64,000 nt of DNA from Anaerolineales bacterium (GTDB lineage Bacteria > Chloroflexota > Anaerolineae > Anaerolineales > Villigracilaceae), in contig JAEURJ010000016.1 in the NCBI GenBank assembly GCA_016789305.1, positions 62,001-126,000 on the forward strand, written 5' to 3'. Both the position numbers and the translations under genes were made by a program. The notes under the pieces were generated by a model, which ran no database searches, was not told the DNA's origin, and worked only from the letters and a program-made list of their open reading frames with translations. Positions 47,615-55,928 of the stretch are shown in pieces. Position 1 is the stretch's first letter. Each line of letters begins with the position of its first letter.

Positions 47615-49231
47615 ATGAAGAAACAATTTCTACAAAAATATACAATCGTGTCCGGCATTATTTTCTTAATGGTACTGGCTTGCTCCACGGCCAATTCAAC
47701 GGCGATCCCTTCCGTGCAAAGCACCGCAACATCAACTGCAATCCAAAACACACTCGCTCCCACCAGCTCACCCACTCCGCAAGGGCTTTCCACGCCGATC
47801 ACCTTCGGGCCGGACCTCGATCAATTCCCTGCAGGCTACAATCCATTGAGCGGCGAACAGGTGGAGGACCCAAATTTATTACAAACACCGGCGTTGCTTG
47901 TTTCTGTTTCACACTTTCCCGCAGTGGCACGTCCGCAGGCTGGGCTGTCTTTCGCACCGTGGGTCTTTGAATTTTATATCACCGAGGGTGCCACGCGTTT
48001 CCTTGCCACTTTTTATGGCGCGTTCCCCAAACCCGAAACACCGGTCATCGGAGATTGCGAAGTGCGCCGTGGGCCGTTCGTCCAAACCGGTGATTTGATC
48101 CTCGGCAATCAAGTATGGCTCGATCAAAATAAAAATGGACGACAGGAGTCCTACGAGCCCGGCGTGGGCGGTGTGTGCGTCAATTTATATGATGAGTCTG
48201 GCGCGCTTCTTGAATCCACCACCACGGATTCAAATGGATATTATGGATTCAACGTTGTAGCCGGCACGTACACAGTTGAATTTTCCCTACCCAACTGGCT
48301 GCAATTTACGAGTCAAAACACCGGGGATGAAAATGCTGATAGTGACGCCGACCAGTTATCAGGGAAAGCGGATGCGGACGTTCAATCCACGCTTCTTTAT
48401 CTGGATGCGGGCCTGATCGCCATCGAGAATTTGATCCCATCTCCGGAAGAATCATACAAAGCGCCAAAAGCTGAAGTGGGACCGATCCGCTCGGGCCGTT
48501 TGTTGTATGCTGACATCGCGGGCTTCTTTCAAAGTTCGTGCCTAATCTATGCGTTCGCATCGGAAGAGGTGTTGGAAAAAATCCCGAAGTGTTCGTTCGT
48601 GAATCATGAAGATGGCGGCGGCGGTTCGATGATGGAGTTGGAAAGACTGCTGGCCATCGCACAGGATAACAAAAATAAAACCGCAGGCGGGTTTAATTAT
48701 TCGAGCAATGTCTTCAACGAGGAAGCACCCAAAGGCGGTGAAGATGCGGGTCAGATCAACGTATATGTGGCACTGCTCAACCAATCGGGCTGGACGTATG
48801 ATCCCGCAGCAGGCGCATGGTTAAGATATGTGGATGACTCAACAGTAAAAAACGCCGGTGTGCTGCACCCCGAAGTGGACCGCTTAACGGGGCGTCAGCT
48901 GCAATTTGAAAATGTGATCGTGATCTACGTGGAGCACGATGTGGTTTCCCCCACCAATCTCGATATTCATCTTGAACAAGGCGATGAAGGTTATGCATTT
49001 TTATTCCGCGATGGAAAAAAGTATGATATTCGTTGGAGCACAAAAGCGGGAGACTACGAACAAAGAACCGGCACACGCAGGCCGATGCAATTTATCAATG
49101 AAGACGGCACCCCGGCGGAATTGAAACCCGGCTCCACATGGATCTTTGTCGCCACACCGTATTCTGTCCTTTCTGATGAAGACGACGGTGTATGGAAGTT
49201 AAGATATTATCCGCCCGAAGGCGCGAAATAA
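47615..49231 (+). CDS. DUF3048 lipoprotein with an inserted SdrD-B-like domain
   Basis: This 538-residue lipoprotein has signal ending LMVLACST and a Ser/Thr/Ala-rich linker to residue 65. The DUF3048 domain begins at about 75 (NPLSGEQVEDPNLL, VARPQAGLSFAPWVFEFYITEG) and resumes at about 285 (VGPIRSGRLLYADI). Between them, residues about 165-275 form an SdrD-B/Cna-B-type beta domain (GNQVWLDQNKNGRQESYEPGVGGV, YGFNVVAGTYTVEF), a nested insertion. It is probably a surface protein; its binding partner is unknown. The ATG at 47615 is chosen over 47561. Confidence 0.85.
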   Translation: MKKQFLQKYTIVSGIIFLMVLACSTANSTAIPSVQSTATSTAIQNTLAPTSSPTPQGLSTPITFGPDLDQFPAGYNPLSGEQVEDPNLLQTPALLVSVSHFPAVARPQAGLSFAPWVFEFYITEGATRFLATFYGAFPKPETPVIGDCEVRRGPFVQTGDLILGNQVWLDQNKNGRQESYEPGVGGVCVNLYDESGALLESTTTDSNGYYGFNVVAGTYTVEFSLPNWLQFTSQNTGDENADSDADQLSGKADADVQSTLLYLDAGLIAIENLIPSPEESYKAPKAEVGPIRSGRLLYADIAGFFQSSCLIYAFASEEVLEKIPKCSFVNHEDGGGGSMMELERLLAIAQDNKNKTAGGFNYSSNVFNEEAPKGGEDAGQINVYVALLNQSGWTYDPAAGAWLRYVDDSTVKNAGVLHPEVDRLTGRQLQFENVIVIYVEHDVVSPTNLDIHLEQGDEGYAFLFRDGKKYDIRWSTKAGDYEQRTGTRRPMQFINEDGTPAELKPGSTWIFVATPYSVLSDEDDGVWKLRYYPPEGAK

Positions 49232-49234
49232 TAT

Positions 49235-49324
49235 ATGTCGTTGCGAGGGCATTAGCCCGAAGCAACCTCCCACAAAATACGGGAGATTGCTTCGTAGGGA
49301 AGAACACCCTACTCGCAACGACAT
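49235..49324. repeat. 90-base element with perfect 13-base inverted ends
   Basis: The ends atgtcgttgcgag and ctcgcaacgacat are exact inverted repeats, and an internal cctccc...gggag hairpin is present. The texture (cgttgcgag, gaagcaa, gattgcttcgt, gaagaacaccct) is that of the dispersed elements known from many bacterial genomes. It lies between two genes, beginning 3 bases after the stop of the lipoprotein and ending 10 bases before the AlkD start. Confidence 0.75.
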
Positions 49325-49334
49325 GGGAGTTATT

Positions 49335-50010
49335 ATGCACTCATACACTCTTTCCCTCAAAACCCTTTTCGAGAAAAACGCGGACCCAATCAAAGCCGCG
49401 CCGATGAAGAAATATATGCGCAACCAATTCGAATATCTGGGAATCAAGTCACCACAAGGGGTCATATTATTACGGGAACACATCAAAGAGCATGGACTTC
49501 CTCCGCTCGACAAGCTGGATATGATCGTCCGCGAACTATGGGGCTTGCCGCGGCGCGAATTTCAATATACTGCACTGGGGTTGATGAGCAAGTTGGAAAC
49601 AAAAGTTGATGAGAATTTCATCACGACGATTGAATATCTGATCATCACCAAATCCTGGTGGGACACGGTGGATACGCTTGCGGGTCATTCAGTGGGGGCG
49701 CAGTTCAAACGCTTCCCAAAGGTAAAAGAGAAGTATCTCAAAAAAATGGCGCAAGTCCGATGACTTCTGGCTACGCCGCACGACGTTGTTATTTCAACTT
49801 GGCTATAAAAAAGAAACAGACTTCGAGTTGTTGTGCGAACTTATCAAAGAAAATCTTGGCTCGGATGAATTCTTTATTAATAAGGCGATTGGCTGGGCAT
49901 TACGCCAGTATGCGCATACAAATCCCACGCTTGTGAAGAAGTTCGTGAAAGCAACGAAGGAATTGCATCCACTCAGCCGACGCGAGGCGTTGAAGAATAT
50001 TGGGGAATAA
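49335..50010 (+). pseudogene. alkD: AlkD-type DNA alkylation-repair glycosylase, broken by one extra base
   Basis: The first frame (49335-49763) encodes HEAT-like repeats of AlkD, including GLPRREFQYTALGLMSKLE and IITKSWWDTVDTLAGHSVG. At 49740-49746 a run of seven As leads to a premature stop at 49761-49763. If one A is dropped, the frame continues as LKKWRKSDDFWLRRTTLLFQLGYKKETDF and runs to 50010, giving a 224-residue AlkD of normal length with its conserved WLRRT segment. The break is either a true indel, a sequencing error in the homopolymer, or a site of slippage. Confidence 0.85.
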
Positions 50011-50011
50011 A

Positions 50012-50046
50012 ATGCTCTGTCAGGGGCCAAGCTCCTGACAGAGCAT
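50012..50046. terminator. Hairpin between alkD and the convergent GT39-like gene
   Basis: ATGCTCTGTCAGG pairs with CCTGACAGAGCAT around a GGCCAAGCT loop. It shares the GGGCCAAGC loop with the hairpin at 63683-63712. Confidence 0.6.
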
Positions 50047-50058
50047 ACACAACCGAAT

Positions 50059-51681
50059 TTACTTTTTATATAGCGTAAAAATCGGAACACCATCGAAACT
50101 ATATTCGTACACAATTTCCTTTTTCTTCAGCGTTTTCAACATTGGATTATTTTCTCCTTCATACCCCATGGTCGATTGGCGATGCTGAAAAATGTACCAG
50201 TCAGCAGACGTCATAGGCATGGCCAAGGGCGAGGGGGCATCCGGCCCCAATATGCTTGGTACCTGAAAGGGCGCCAAAATAATCAGATCATCGCGCAAAT
50301 AGCCCTGGGTCTGATAATAGATCAGTACATCATGGCTCCACGGGTCGGCCCAGATGCGGTCTTTGGGCTGGGCTTGTTCATTGATAATTGAGAAAGCCAT
50401 GCTATATGTCTCACACCAATAGGTTGTCTCCAACCCCATCCGCGTGGCTCCCGCAAGCCCGCCGACACTCTCCCCATAATAAGATAAGTAGTGCGGATAT
50501 AACCTGAACATCGTAACCAGTTGTGGAACAAAGGCCAGCAGCACAAGGATGACGATCCCGCTTCGACTCACAAGTGGCCTGCTCCAACTTGTTGACAGTT
50601 TTTGCCAACCTGAAACGACCCAGCCAAACCCAATCCCTGCCAACCCTGCTAAAAATGGGAATGAGGCCATGATCAATCGTTCATTATCATAGACCATGCT
50701 CTTGCCGGTTGAAATTGCCAGGATGGGAGTCAATGCAGATAGAAACAGCAGCCAGCCCAAACCGTTGTCTTGACGCGCTCTTCCAGTGCTGAAAATGCCA
50801 ACAAAATACAGGATCGTTAATCCCAACGGCAAAACAGCCCAGGTCATTACAAATCCAAAATGCCAGGGGGGCGGCAGGAAGAACTGACCGAGATAATATT
50901 GCCCGATCTCCCAATGTTCATCGGTCACAAAACCGATATAAGCAGTCAGGCGTTCAATGGTTTGAAAATAAAGCCAGGGCCAGGCGGCGATAAACATTGG
51001 AATGGCTGTCACACCCATGATGATCAAACGCACAAAGAGCCACAACTCACGGCGAAAGATTAACAACCACAATCCCAACGTAACTGGTACAAAGACCGCA
51101 TTGATCTTTGTCGCCAGTGCCAATCCCCAGAGCAACCCCAACAATAAACCCCATGTCCATTTTTTGTATTCAATCGTCTTCCAAAACGCAAATGTGACAA
51201 TAAATACCGAGACCGCTGCCGGCACATCCAGCGCAGAAAGATGCGCATGGAAGAAGAAACGCGGCATGGTAAATAACGCGCCAACCGCAACCAGTCCAGC
51301 TATTTGACCATATGCATCGCGGATCAAAATATATAAAAGTCCCGCCATCACTGCAACCAAAATCATATTGCCCATGCGATGAGCGACCAAATCATTGGTG
51401 AAGTTACGTGCCACGCTCCACACAACACCTGACCAGATCTTATCCATAGGCGGATGTTCGCTATTCACCTGCCAGGCATTTGTAATCGCACCTTCACTGA
51501 AGGCTTCCTTCGGATTAGTGAAGGCTTGTTCAAACCAACCCATGTACGATCTGGCGGCCGCAATATAAGCCGGTTCATCCCAGGTTAAGCCAATATCCGG
51601 GGCCGTCACCAACAACAAAACAAAGACAAGAATGGTAATTAGAACTGGAATTCCCCACCGCTGCAAATTCAATGATTTCAT
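50059..51681 (-). CDS. GT39-like (PMT-type) membrane glycosyltransferase
   Basis: This 540-residue protein has about ten helices. The first loop LTWDEPAYIAAARSY carries the acidic pair of GT-C enzymes, and FFFHAHLSALDVPAAVSVFIVTFAFWK fits PMT-like family 39. The C-terminal 140 residues form a soluble extracytoplasmic domain. AGGGA precedes the ATG. It has the same general layout as the gene at 44085-45758, but the sequences are divergent. Donor and acceptor are unknown. Confidence 0.85.
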   Translation of the reverse strand: MKSLNLQRWGIPVLITILVFVLLLVTAPDIGLTWDEPAYIAAARSYMGWFEQAFTNPKEAFSEGAITNAWQVNSEHPPMDKIWSGVVWSVARNFTNDLVAHRMGNMILVAVMAGLLYILIRDAYGQIAGLVAVGALFTMPRFFFHAHLSALDVPAAVSVFIVTFAFWKTIEYKKWTWGLLLGLLWGLALATKINAVFVPVTLGLWLLIFRRELWLFVRLIIMGVTAIPMFIAAWPWLYFQTIERLTAYIGFVTDEHWEIGQYYLGQFFLPPPWHFGFVMTWAVLPLGLTILYFVGIFSTGRARQDNGLGWLLFLSALTPILAISTGKSMVYDNERLIMASFPFLAGLAGIGFGWVVSGWQKLSTSWSRPLVSRSGIVILVLLAFVPQLVTMFRLYPHYLSYYGESVGGLAGATRMGLETTYWCETYSMAFSIINEQAQPKDRIWADPWSHDVLIYYQTQGYLRDDLIILAPFQVPSILGPDAPSPLAMPMTSADWYIFQHRQSTMGYEGENNPMLKTLKKKEIVYEYSFDGVPIFTLYKK

Positions 51682-51746
51682 GTTAATCCCTATGCACTAT
51701 GGAAATATTTATTTCACGATCACAATATTGGTTTTTTCAATGGCTC

Positions 51747-52145
51747 TTATTCTTCCGCTTTATTCCGCATAAAATCCGCGACTTCATAAAAACGGGTCTT
51801 GAGATGTTCCTTTACTGCGGGCAGCATGTCGCTTTCCTCCACGGCTTTGTTCATGCACCACAACCACTGATCGCGTTCGCGCTCGCCGATGGCGAATGGA
51901 TTATGTCGCATGCGCAGGCGCGGATGTCCGTACTTTTCAATATATAACGAAGGTCCGCCCGACCAGCCGGAGAGAAACATAAACAGCTTCTCGCGTGACT
52001 GGGTCAGACTCCTGGCATGATACGCACGGATATCCTTTGCTTCAGGCGAGGAATCCATCAAGTCATAAAATCGGTCAACGAGCGCGCGAAGTTTTGCCTC
52101 GCCGCCGATCAGGTCATAGAGGGAATTTAGATTCAGATCATTCAT
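51747..52145 (-). CDS. Group II truncated haemoglobin
   Basis: This 132-residue protein follows the group II truncated-globin pattern: an N-terminal LYDLIGGEAKLRALVDRFYDLM, a conserved HPRLRMRHNPFAIGERERDQWLWCM with the proximal His and the Trp of the G-helix, and KTRFYEVADFMRN. It probably binds oxygen or NO. TAAAAT on the minus strand (52158-52153) lies 7 bases from the ATG, so the mRNA would be leaderless. Confidence 0.93.
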   Translation of the reverse strand: MNDLNLNSLYDLIGGEAKLRALVDRFYDLMDSSPEAKDIRAYHARSLTQSREKLFMFLSGWSGGPSLYIEKYGHPRLRMRHNPFAIGERERDQWLWCMNKAVEESDMLPAVKEHLKTRFYEVADFMRNKAEE

Positions 52146-52169
52146 AAATGAAATTTTACCCCATCGATT

Positions 52170-52196
52170 GTAAGGGCGGGGTGACCCCGCCCCTAC
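52170..52196. repeat. GTA...TAC palindrome between haemoglobin and thiolase genes
   Basis: gtaagggcggggt pairs with accccgcccctac, with one mismatch. It has the same form as the palindromes at 11838-11866 and 14402-14430, and lies between divergent genes. Confidence 0.65.
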
Positions 52197-52232
52197 AAGG
52201 CCTTATAATTGCCATATCACCAAGGAGAAACG

Positions 52233-53435
52233 ATGAGCGATAAAAACGAAGCCGTGATTCTCAGTGCAGCACGCACACCCATCGGAAAATTTCAGGGGGC
52301 ACTTCATGAAATCAATGCAACCAAACTTGGCGCCATCGCTGTTCAAGCTGCAGTCGAACGTGCAGGCATTGACCCAAAAGATGTGGAAGAAGTGATGATG
52401 GGGAACGTGGTGCAAGCCGGTAACGGACAGGCGCCGGCGCGTCAGGCGGCGATCTTTGCGGGTGTGCCAGCCACTGTCAGCGCGACCACGGTTAACAAAG
52501 TCTGCGGCTCGGGTTTGAAAGCTGCCATGATGTCTGCACAGGCCATTCGCGCGGGCGATGCGGATCTGTTCATCGCGGGCGGCATGGAGTCGATGAGTCG
52601 CGCGCCGTATCTGGTCAACGGCCGTTCGGGGGAATTGAAATTCGGCAATCAATCTTTAACCGACTCATTGCTCAACGATGGTTTGTGGGATCCATTTGAG
52701 AATTGGGGCATGGGCATGGCCGCTGAATTTATCGCGGATGAATATGAAGTGACACGCGCCGCGATGGATGAATTCGCGCTTCGCTCTCACCTGAAAGCTG
52801 CGGAGGCTCAAGAGGCGGGACGTTTCAAACCCGAAATTGCCCCTGTCCAAATCCCTGGGCGAAAAGGGGAAGTGACAATCTTCGACACAGACGAAGGTCC
52901 GCGCAAAGATTCAACGCTTGAAGGACTTGCCAAACTCAAACCAGCTTTCAAGGAAAATGGAAAAGTTACAGCAGGAAATGCTTCTTCGATGAACGATGGC
53001 GCGGCGGCGGTTGTGATCTCATCGCAGGCGTATGCTGAAAAAAATAATCTCAAGCCAATGGCAAAAATTGTGGGTTATGCCCAGGCAGCAGTGGAACCGA
53101 AATATCTCTTCGCTGCGCCTGCTCATGCCATTCCAAAGTTATTGACAAAGATCGGTTGGACATTGAAAGATGTTGACCTGATCGAATTGAATGAAGCCTT
53201 TGCCGCTCAGGTCCTTGCGGATGGATATGCCCTCGCCGATCAAGGCTGGGACTGGGACAAGGTCAACGTGAACGGCGGTGCGATTGCACTCGGTCACCCG
53301 CTCGGTGCCAGCGGTGCGCGTGTGCTGACCACATTGATTTACGCTCTTAAAGATCGCGGACTGAAACGCGGCATCGCTTCGTTATGTCTGGGCGGCGGCG
53401 AGGCTGTCGCGATGGCAATTGAATTGAATTTATAA
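52233..53435 (+). CDS. Acetyl-CoA acetyltransferase (thiolase)
   Basis: This 400-residue enzyme condenses two acetyl-CoA to acetoacetyl-CoA or cleaves it. C91 in NKVCGSGLKA is the acyl-carrier Cys; NGGAIALGHPLGASGAR and the C-terminal SLCLGGGEA supply the His and second Cys. AAGGAG precedes the ATG; TATAAT is at 52204-52209. Two small genes downstream is 3-hydroxybutyryl-CoA dehydrogenase, so this is a fatty-acid or short-chain acyl-CoA pathway. Confidence 0.95.
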   Translation: MSDKNEAVILSAARTPIGKFQGALHEINATKLGAIAVQAAVERAGIDPKDVEEVMMGNVVQAGNGQAPARQAAIFAGVPATVSATTVNKVCGSGLKAAMMSAQAIRAGDADLFIAGGMESMSRAPYLVNGRSGELKFGNQSLTDSLLNDGLWDPFENWGMGMAAEFIADEYEVTRAAMDEFALRSHLKAAEAQEAGRFKPEIAPVQIPGRKGEVTIFDTDEGPRKDSTLEGLAKLKPAFKENGKVTAGNASSMNDGAAAVVISSQAYAEKNNLKPMAKIVGYAQAAVEPKYLFAAPAHAIPKLLTKIGWTLKDVDLIELNEAFAAQVLADGYALADQGWDWDKVNVNGGAIALGHPLGASGARVLTTLIYALKDRGLKRGIASLCLGGGEAVAMAIELNL

Positions 53436-53451
53436 ATAGAGAGAGGATAAT

Positions 53452-53820
53452 ATGGCAAAAGTTCTAGGAGTTGGCGGTATATTCTTCAAGTCACCGGATC
53501 CGAAGAAGTTGTTCGAGTGGTACACCAAATGGCTGGGCATGGAGTTAACTGAGTGGGGAATCGCATATGAATCAAAAAACATGCCTGCAAATGCCCAAAC
53601 GGTTTGGAATGCATTCGACGCAGCGACGGATTATTTTGAGCCTTCCACGAAAGGATTCATGTTCAATTTGATCGTTGATGACGTGGAAGAAGCAATCAAG
53701 CAGGTCAAAGAAGGCGGCGCGGAAATTATTGGAGAGATTCAGAAATTCGATTACGGTTCATTTGGGTGGTTCATGGACCCTGATGGCAACAAAGTGGAAT
53801 TATGGGAACCGGGAAAATAA
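53452..53820 (+). CDS. Glyoxalase/VOC-family protein
   Basis: This 122-residue protein has the single-domain vicinal-oxygen-chelate fold with FKSPDPKKLFEWYTKWLGM near residue 12 and a final DPDGNKVELWEPGK, which holds the metal-binding Glu typical of this group. The first metal His is not obvious, so activity is uncertain. It follows thiolase by 16 bases, with AGAGAGGATAAT before the ATG. Confidence 0.88.
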   Translation: MAKVLGVGGIFFKSPDPKKLFEWYTKWLGMELTEWGIAYESKNMPANAQTVWNAFDAATDYFEPSTKGFMFNLIVDDVEEAIKQVKEGGAEIIGEIQKFDYGSFGWFMDPDGNKVELWEPGK

Positions 53821-53831
53821 AGGAACAGAGA

Positions 53832-54323
53832 ATGAATAAACAGGAACGCAATGAAAAGATCGAGCTCTATGGTCGTGGATACGATTTACTAAAGGCTGTG
53901 TTAGCCGAAGTCCCGCAAGAGGCGATGAAATTCAAACCTGAGCCCAAAGAATGGAGCGTCTACGAGATCATCATTCACATCGCGGACAGTGAATCCAATG
54001 CGGCGTTACGCGCGCGCAAGTTGATCGTCGAACCCGGTGGCGCGATCATGGGTTACGATCAGGATGCGTGGGCGAACACATTGAAATACCATGAACACAG
54101 CATCGAAGATGCGCTGGAGACAACGCGATTGGTCCGCAAGACCACGTATGAATTGCTCAAACGCCAGCCTGATGAAGTCTTTACTCATTCCATTAAGCAC
54201 CCTGAATATGACGAACCTTATACCTTTGAGAGATGGATCGATCTTTATTCAGACCATATTCCCGGACATGTGGAACAGATCAAGAATAATATGAAGTTAT
54301 GGAAAATAAGTAATTCGTCCTGA
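53832..54323 (+). CDS. DinB-family protein
   Basis: This 163-residue protein has the four-helix DinB/YfiT fold: WSVYEIIIHIADSESNAALR near residue 45 and a final DLYSDHIPGHVEQIKNN, supplying three His residues that bind a metal. Such proteins are thiol-dependent transferases or of unknown function. The last codons (S-S-stop) are provided by the repeat element at 54316-54418, so the original C-terminus may have been replaced. Confidence 0.88.
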   Translation: MNKQERNEKIELYGRGYDLLKAVLAEVPQEAMKFKPEPKEWSVYEIIIHIADSESNAALRARKLIVEPGGAIMGYDQDAWANTLKYHEHSIEDALETTRLVRKTTYELLKRQPDEVFTHSIKHPEYDEPYTFERWIDLYSDHIPGHVEQIKNNMKLWKISNSS

Positions 54324-54418
54324 GCGGAGCGAGGAATGCTCTTGACGACGAGCGCAGACGAAGGACCCTTGCGCAAGCGCTTCGTCTGCGTGCTTCGCAC
54401 TCCGCTCAGCGCGATCCT
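54316..54418. repeat. Dispersed repeat element supplying the stop codon of the DinB-like gene
   Basis: It begins cgtcctgagcggagcg and ends ctccgctcagcgcgatcct, with inverted CTGAGCGGAG/CTCCGCTCAG arms. It is a relative of the element at 581-705. The leading tcgtcctga gives Ser-Ser-stop to the DinB-like protein. The right end abuts the ribosome-binding site (AAGGAG) of the dehydrogenase gene at 54430. Confidence 0.75.
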
Positions 54419-54429
54419 AAGGAGATCAC

Positions 54430-55275
54430 ATGACCATCAAACACATCTTCGTCGTCGGTGCAGGGACCATGGGCAACGGCATCGCGCAGGTTGCCGCGAC
54501 CTCGGGTTATCAAGTCATCTGCATGGACGTGCAGCCCGCCGCATTGGAAAAAGCCAAAGCCGCGATTGCCAAGTCCACGGCAAAACTTTTGGAAAAGGGA
54601 ACGATCACCGCCGAAGGCAAAGCGAGCGCGGATGCAATTAACTATGTCTCCTCTTATGAGACCGCATCTCAGGCCGATTTCATCATCGAGGCCGCCACCG
54701 AAAACCCTGAGTTGAAATTCAAGATATTCAAAGAGCTGGACATGGCTGCCCGCGAGGGCGTGATTTTGTCTACCAATACCTCATCCATTTCCATCACCAA
54801 GATCGCGTCGATCACCAAACGACCTGATAAGGTCATTGGGATGCATTTCATGAATCCCGTGCCGTTGATGAAGCTGGTGGAAGTCATCAAGGGTCTTGCC
54901 ACCAGCGAGGAAACACTCAAAGAAACGCTGGCCCTATGCAAGGTCATGAGCAAAGAAGCGTGGGAGGCGAACGATTCGCCCGGCTTCATCTCCAACCGCA
55001 TCCTGTGCCCGATGATCAATGAGGCCATCTTCGCCCTGCAGGAGAATGTCGGCACGCCGGAAGCCATCGATGCCGTGATGAAGCTGGGCATGAATCATCC
55101 GATGGGTCCGCTCACGCTGGCGGACTTGATCGGTCTGGATGTGGTCCTGTTCATTATGGAAGTATTACAGCGCGATCTGGGCGAGGATAAATATCGCCCG
55201 GCCCCCCTGCTGCGAAAGATGGTCGATGCCGGGTATTTGGGAAGAAAAAGCGGGCGGGGTTTTTATCAGTACTAG
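54430..55275 (+). CDS. hbd: 3-hydroxybutyryl-CoA dehydrogenase
   Basis: This 281-residue NAD(P)-dependent enzyme interconverts acetoacetyl-CoA and 3-hydroxybutyryl-CoA. The Rossmann motif is GAGTMGNGIAQVA at residue 9; SNTSSISI and HFMNPVPLMKLVEVI are the catalytic and substrate regions, with DSPGFISNRILCP and NHPMGPLTLADLIGLD in the C-terminal domain. TAAGGAGATCAC precedes the ATG. With thiolase (52233-53435) it covers two steps of acetyl-CoA to C4-CoA metabolism. No crotonase or butyryl-CoA dehydrogenase is in the window. Confidence 0.96.
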   Translation: MTIKHIFVVGAGTMGNGIAQVAATSGYQVICMDVQPAALEKAKAAIAKSTAKLLEKGTITAEGKASADAINYVSSYETASQADFIIEAATENPELKFKIFKELDMAAREGVILSTNTSSISITKIASITKRPDKVIGMHFMNPVPLMKLVEVIKGLATSEETLKETLALCKVMSKEAWEANDSPGFISNRILCPMINEAIFALQENVGTPEAIDAVMKLGMNHPMGPLTLADLIGLDVVLFIMEVLQRDLGEDKYRPAPLLRKMVDAGYLGRKSGRGFYQY

Positions 55276-55335
55276 CGATTGGCATGTAGCGATTAGATTC
55301 AGCCCTTGCGATCTTTATGGATCATGGGGCTGATT

Positions 55336-55659
55336 TTATTTTGTGGAGTAATTGGGTTCCTTCAACAAATCCCTGCCTTTGAAATAATCCGACACCGCCA
55401 GATCGAAGGGGCGCATACCCTTCGCTTCGGCTTCGCGCTCATAGATGGCACGGACCTTCGGCTCGGCCAGAGCGGCATGGGCATAGGCCACCGCGCGTCG
55501 AAACCGCTGACGATGTTCCACCTGCGCAGGGCTCCATTGCACCTTCGACATATCCGGGGATTTCGAGACGGTCTGTTCGCCGTATCGAATGCGATATACA
55601 AAGCCCGCCAGCTGTCCACGGAGTTGTTGTAATACGGGGTTCAGCTTCACTTTCGCCAC
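55336..55659 (-). CDS. Conserved hypothetical protein, DNA-binding-like size
   Basis: This 107-residue basic protein opens with AKVKLNPVLQQLRGQLAGFVYRIRYG and continues with SKVQWSPAQVEHRQRFRRAVAYAHAAL and a final SDYFKGRD. The pattern recurs in small proteins of unknown function in several phyla. GTG at 55659 follows GGAG. Three 11-base direct repeats lie just upstream of the start, suggesting autoregulation or control by an unknown factor. Function is unknown. Confidence 0.75.
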   Translation of the reverse strand: MAKVKLNPVLQQLRGQLAGFVYRIRYGEQTVSKSPDMSKVQWSPAQVEHRQRFRRAVAYAHAALAEPKVRAIYEREAEAKGMRPFDLAVSDYFKGRDLLKEPNYSTK

Positions 55660-55681
55660 AGTTTCTCCTTACTTCCGCCAA

Positions 55682-55714
55682 TAATCCTGTACTAATCCTG
55701 TACTAGTCCTGTAC
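55682..55714. repeat. Three tandem 11-base direct repeats upstream of the 55659 start
   Basis: taatcctgtac, taatcctgtac and tagtcctgtac follow each other without gap, with a period of one helical turn. On the minus strand a TATAAT (55730-55725) stands directly upstream, so the repeats cover the transcription start and the 5' leader of the gene at 55336-55659. They look like an operator array. Confidence 0.7.
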
Positions 55715-55928
55715 TGGAAGGGCGATTATAATCCAATCAGCATGGCAAAAAGCTTCGAACACCCTATGGAAGCGCAAAACATCCTCCATTCGAGCGGTGT
55801 TGGCTCAAAACGAAGGATGCTCACAGGCCGGCAGGCGGCATCCTGCGCAGGTCCAAGTGGGCGATTGTATTTCATCCCCATTTGCCCCAAGATAGGGATA
55901 AAATAGCTGTATACATTGGAGGTGAACC

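Noticed and set aside
55742..55906. Plus-strand frame of about 54 codons upstream of the LysM gene
   Set aside because: There is no ribosome-binding site and the frame ends in the LysM promoter region.
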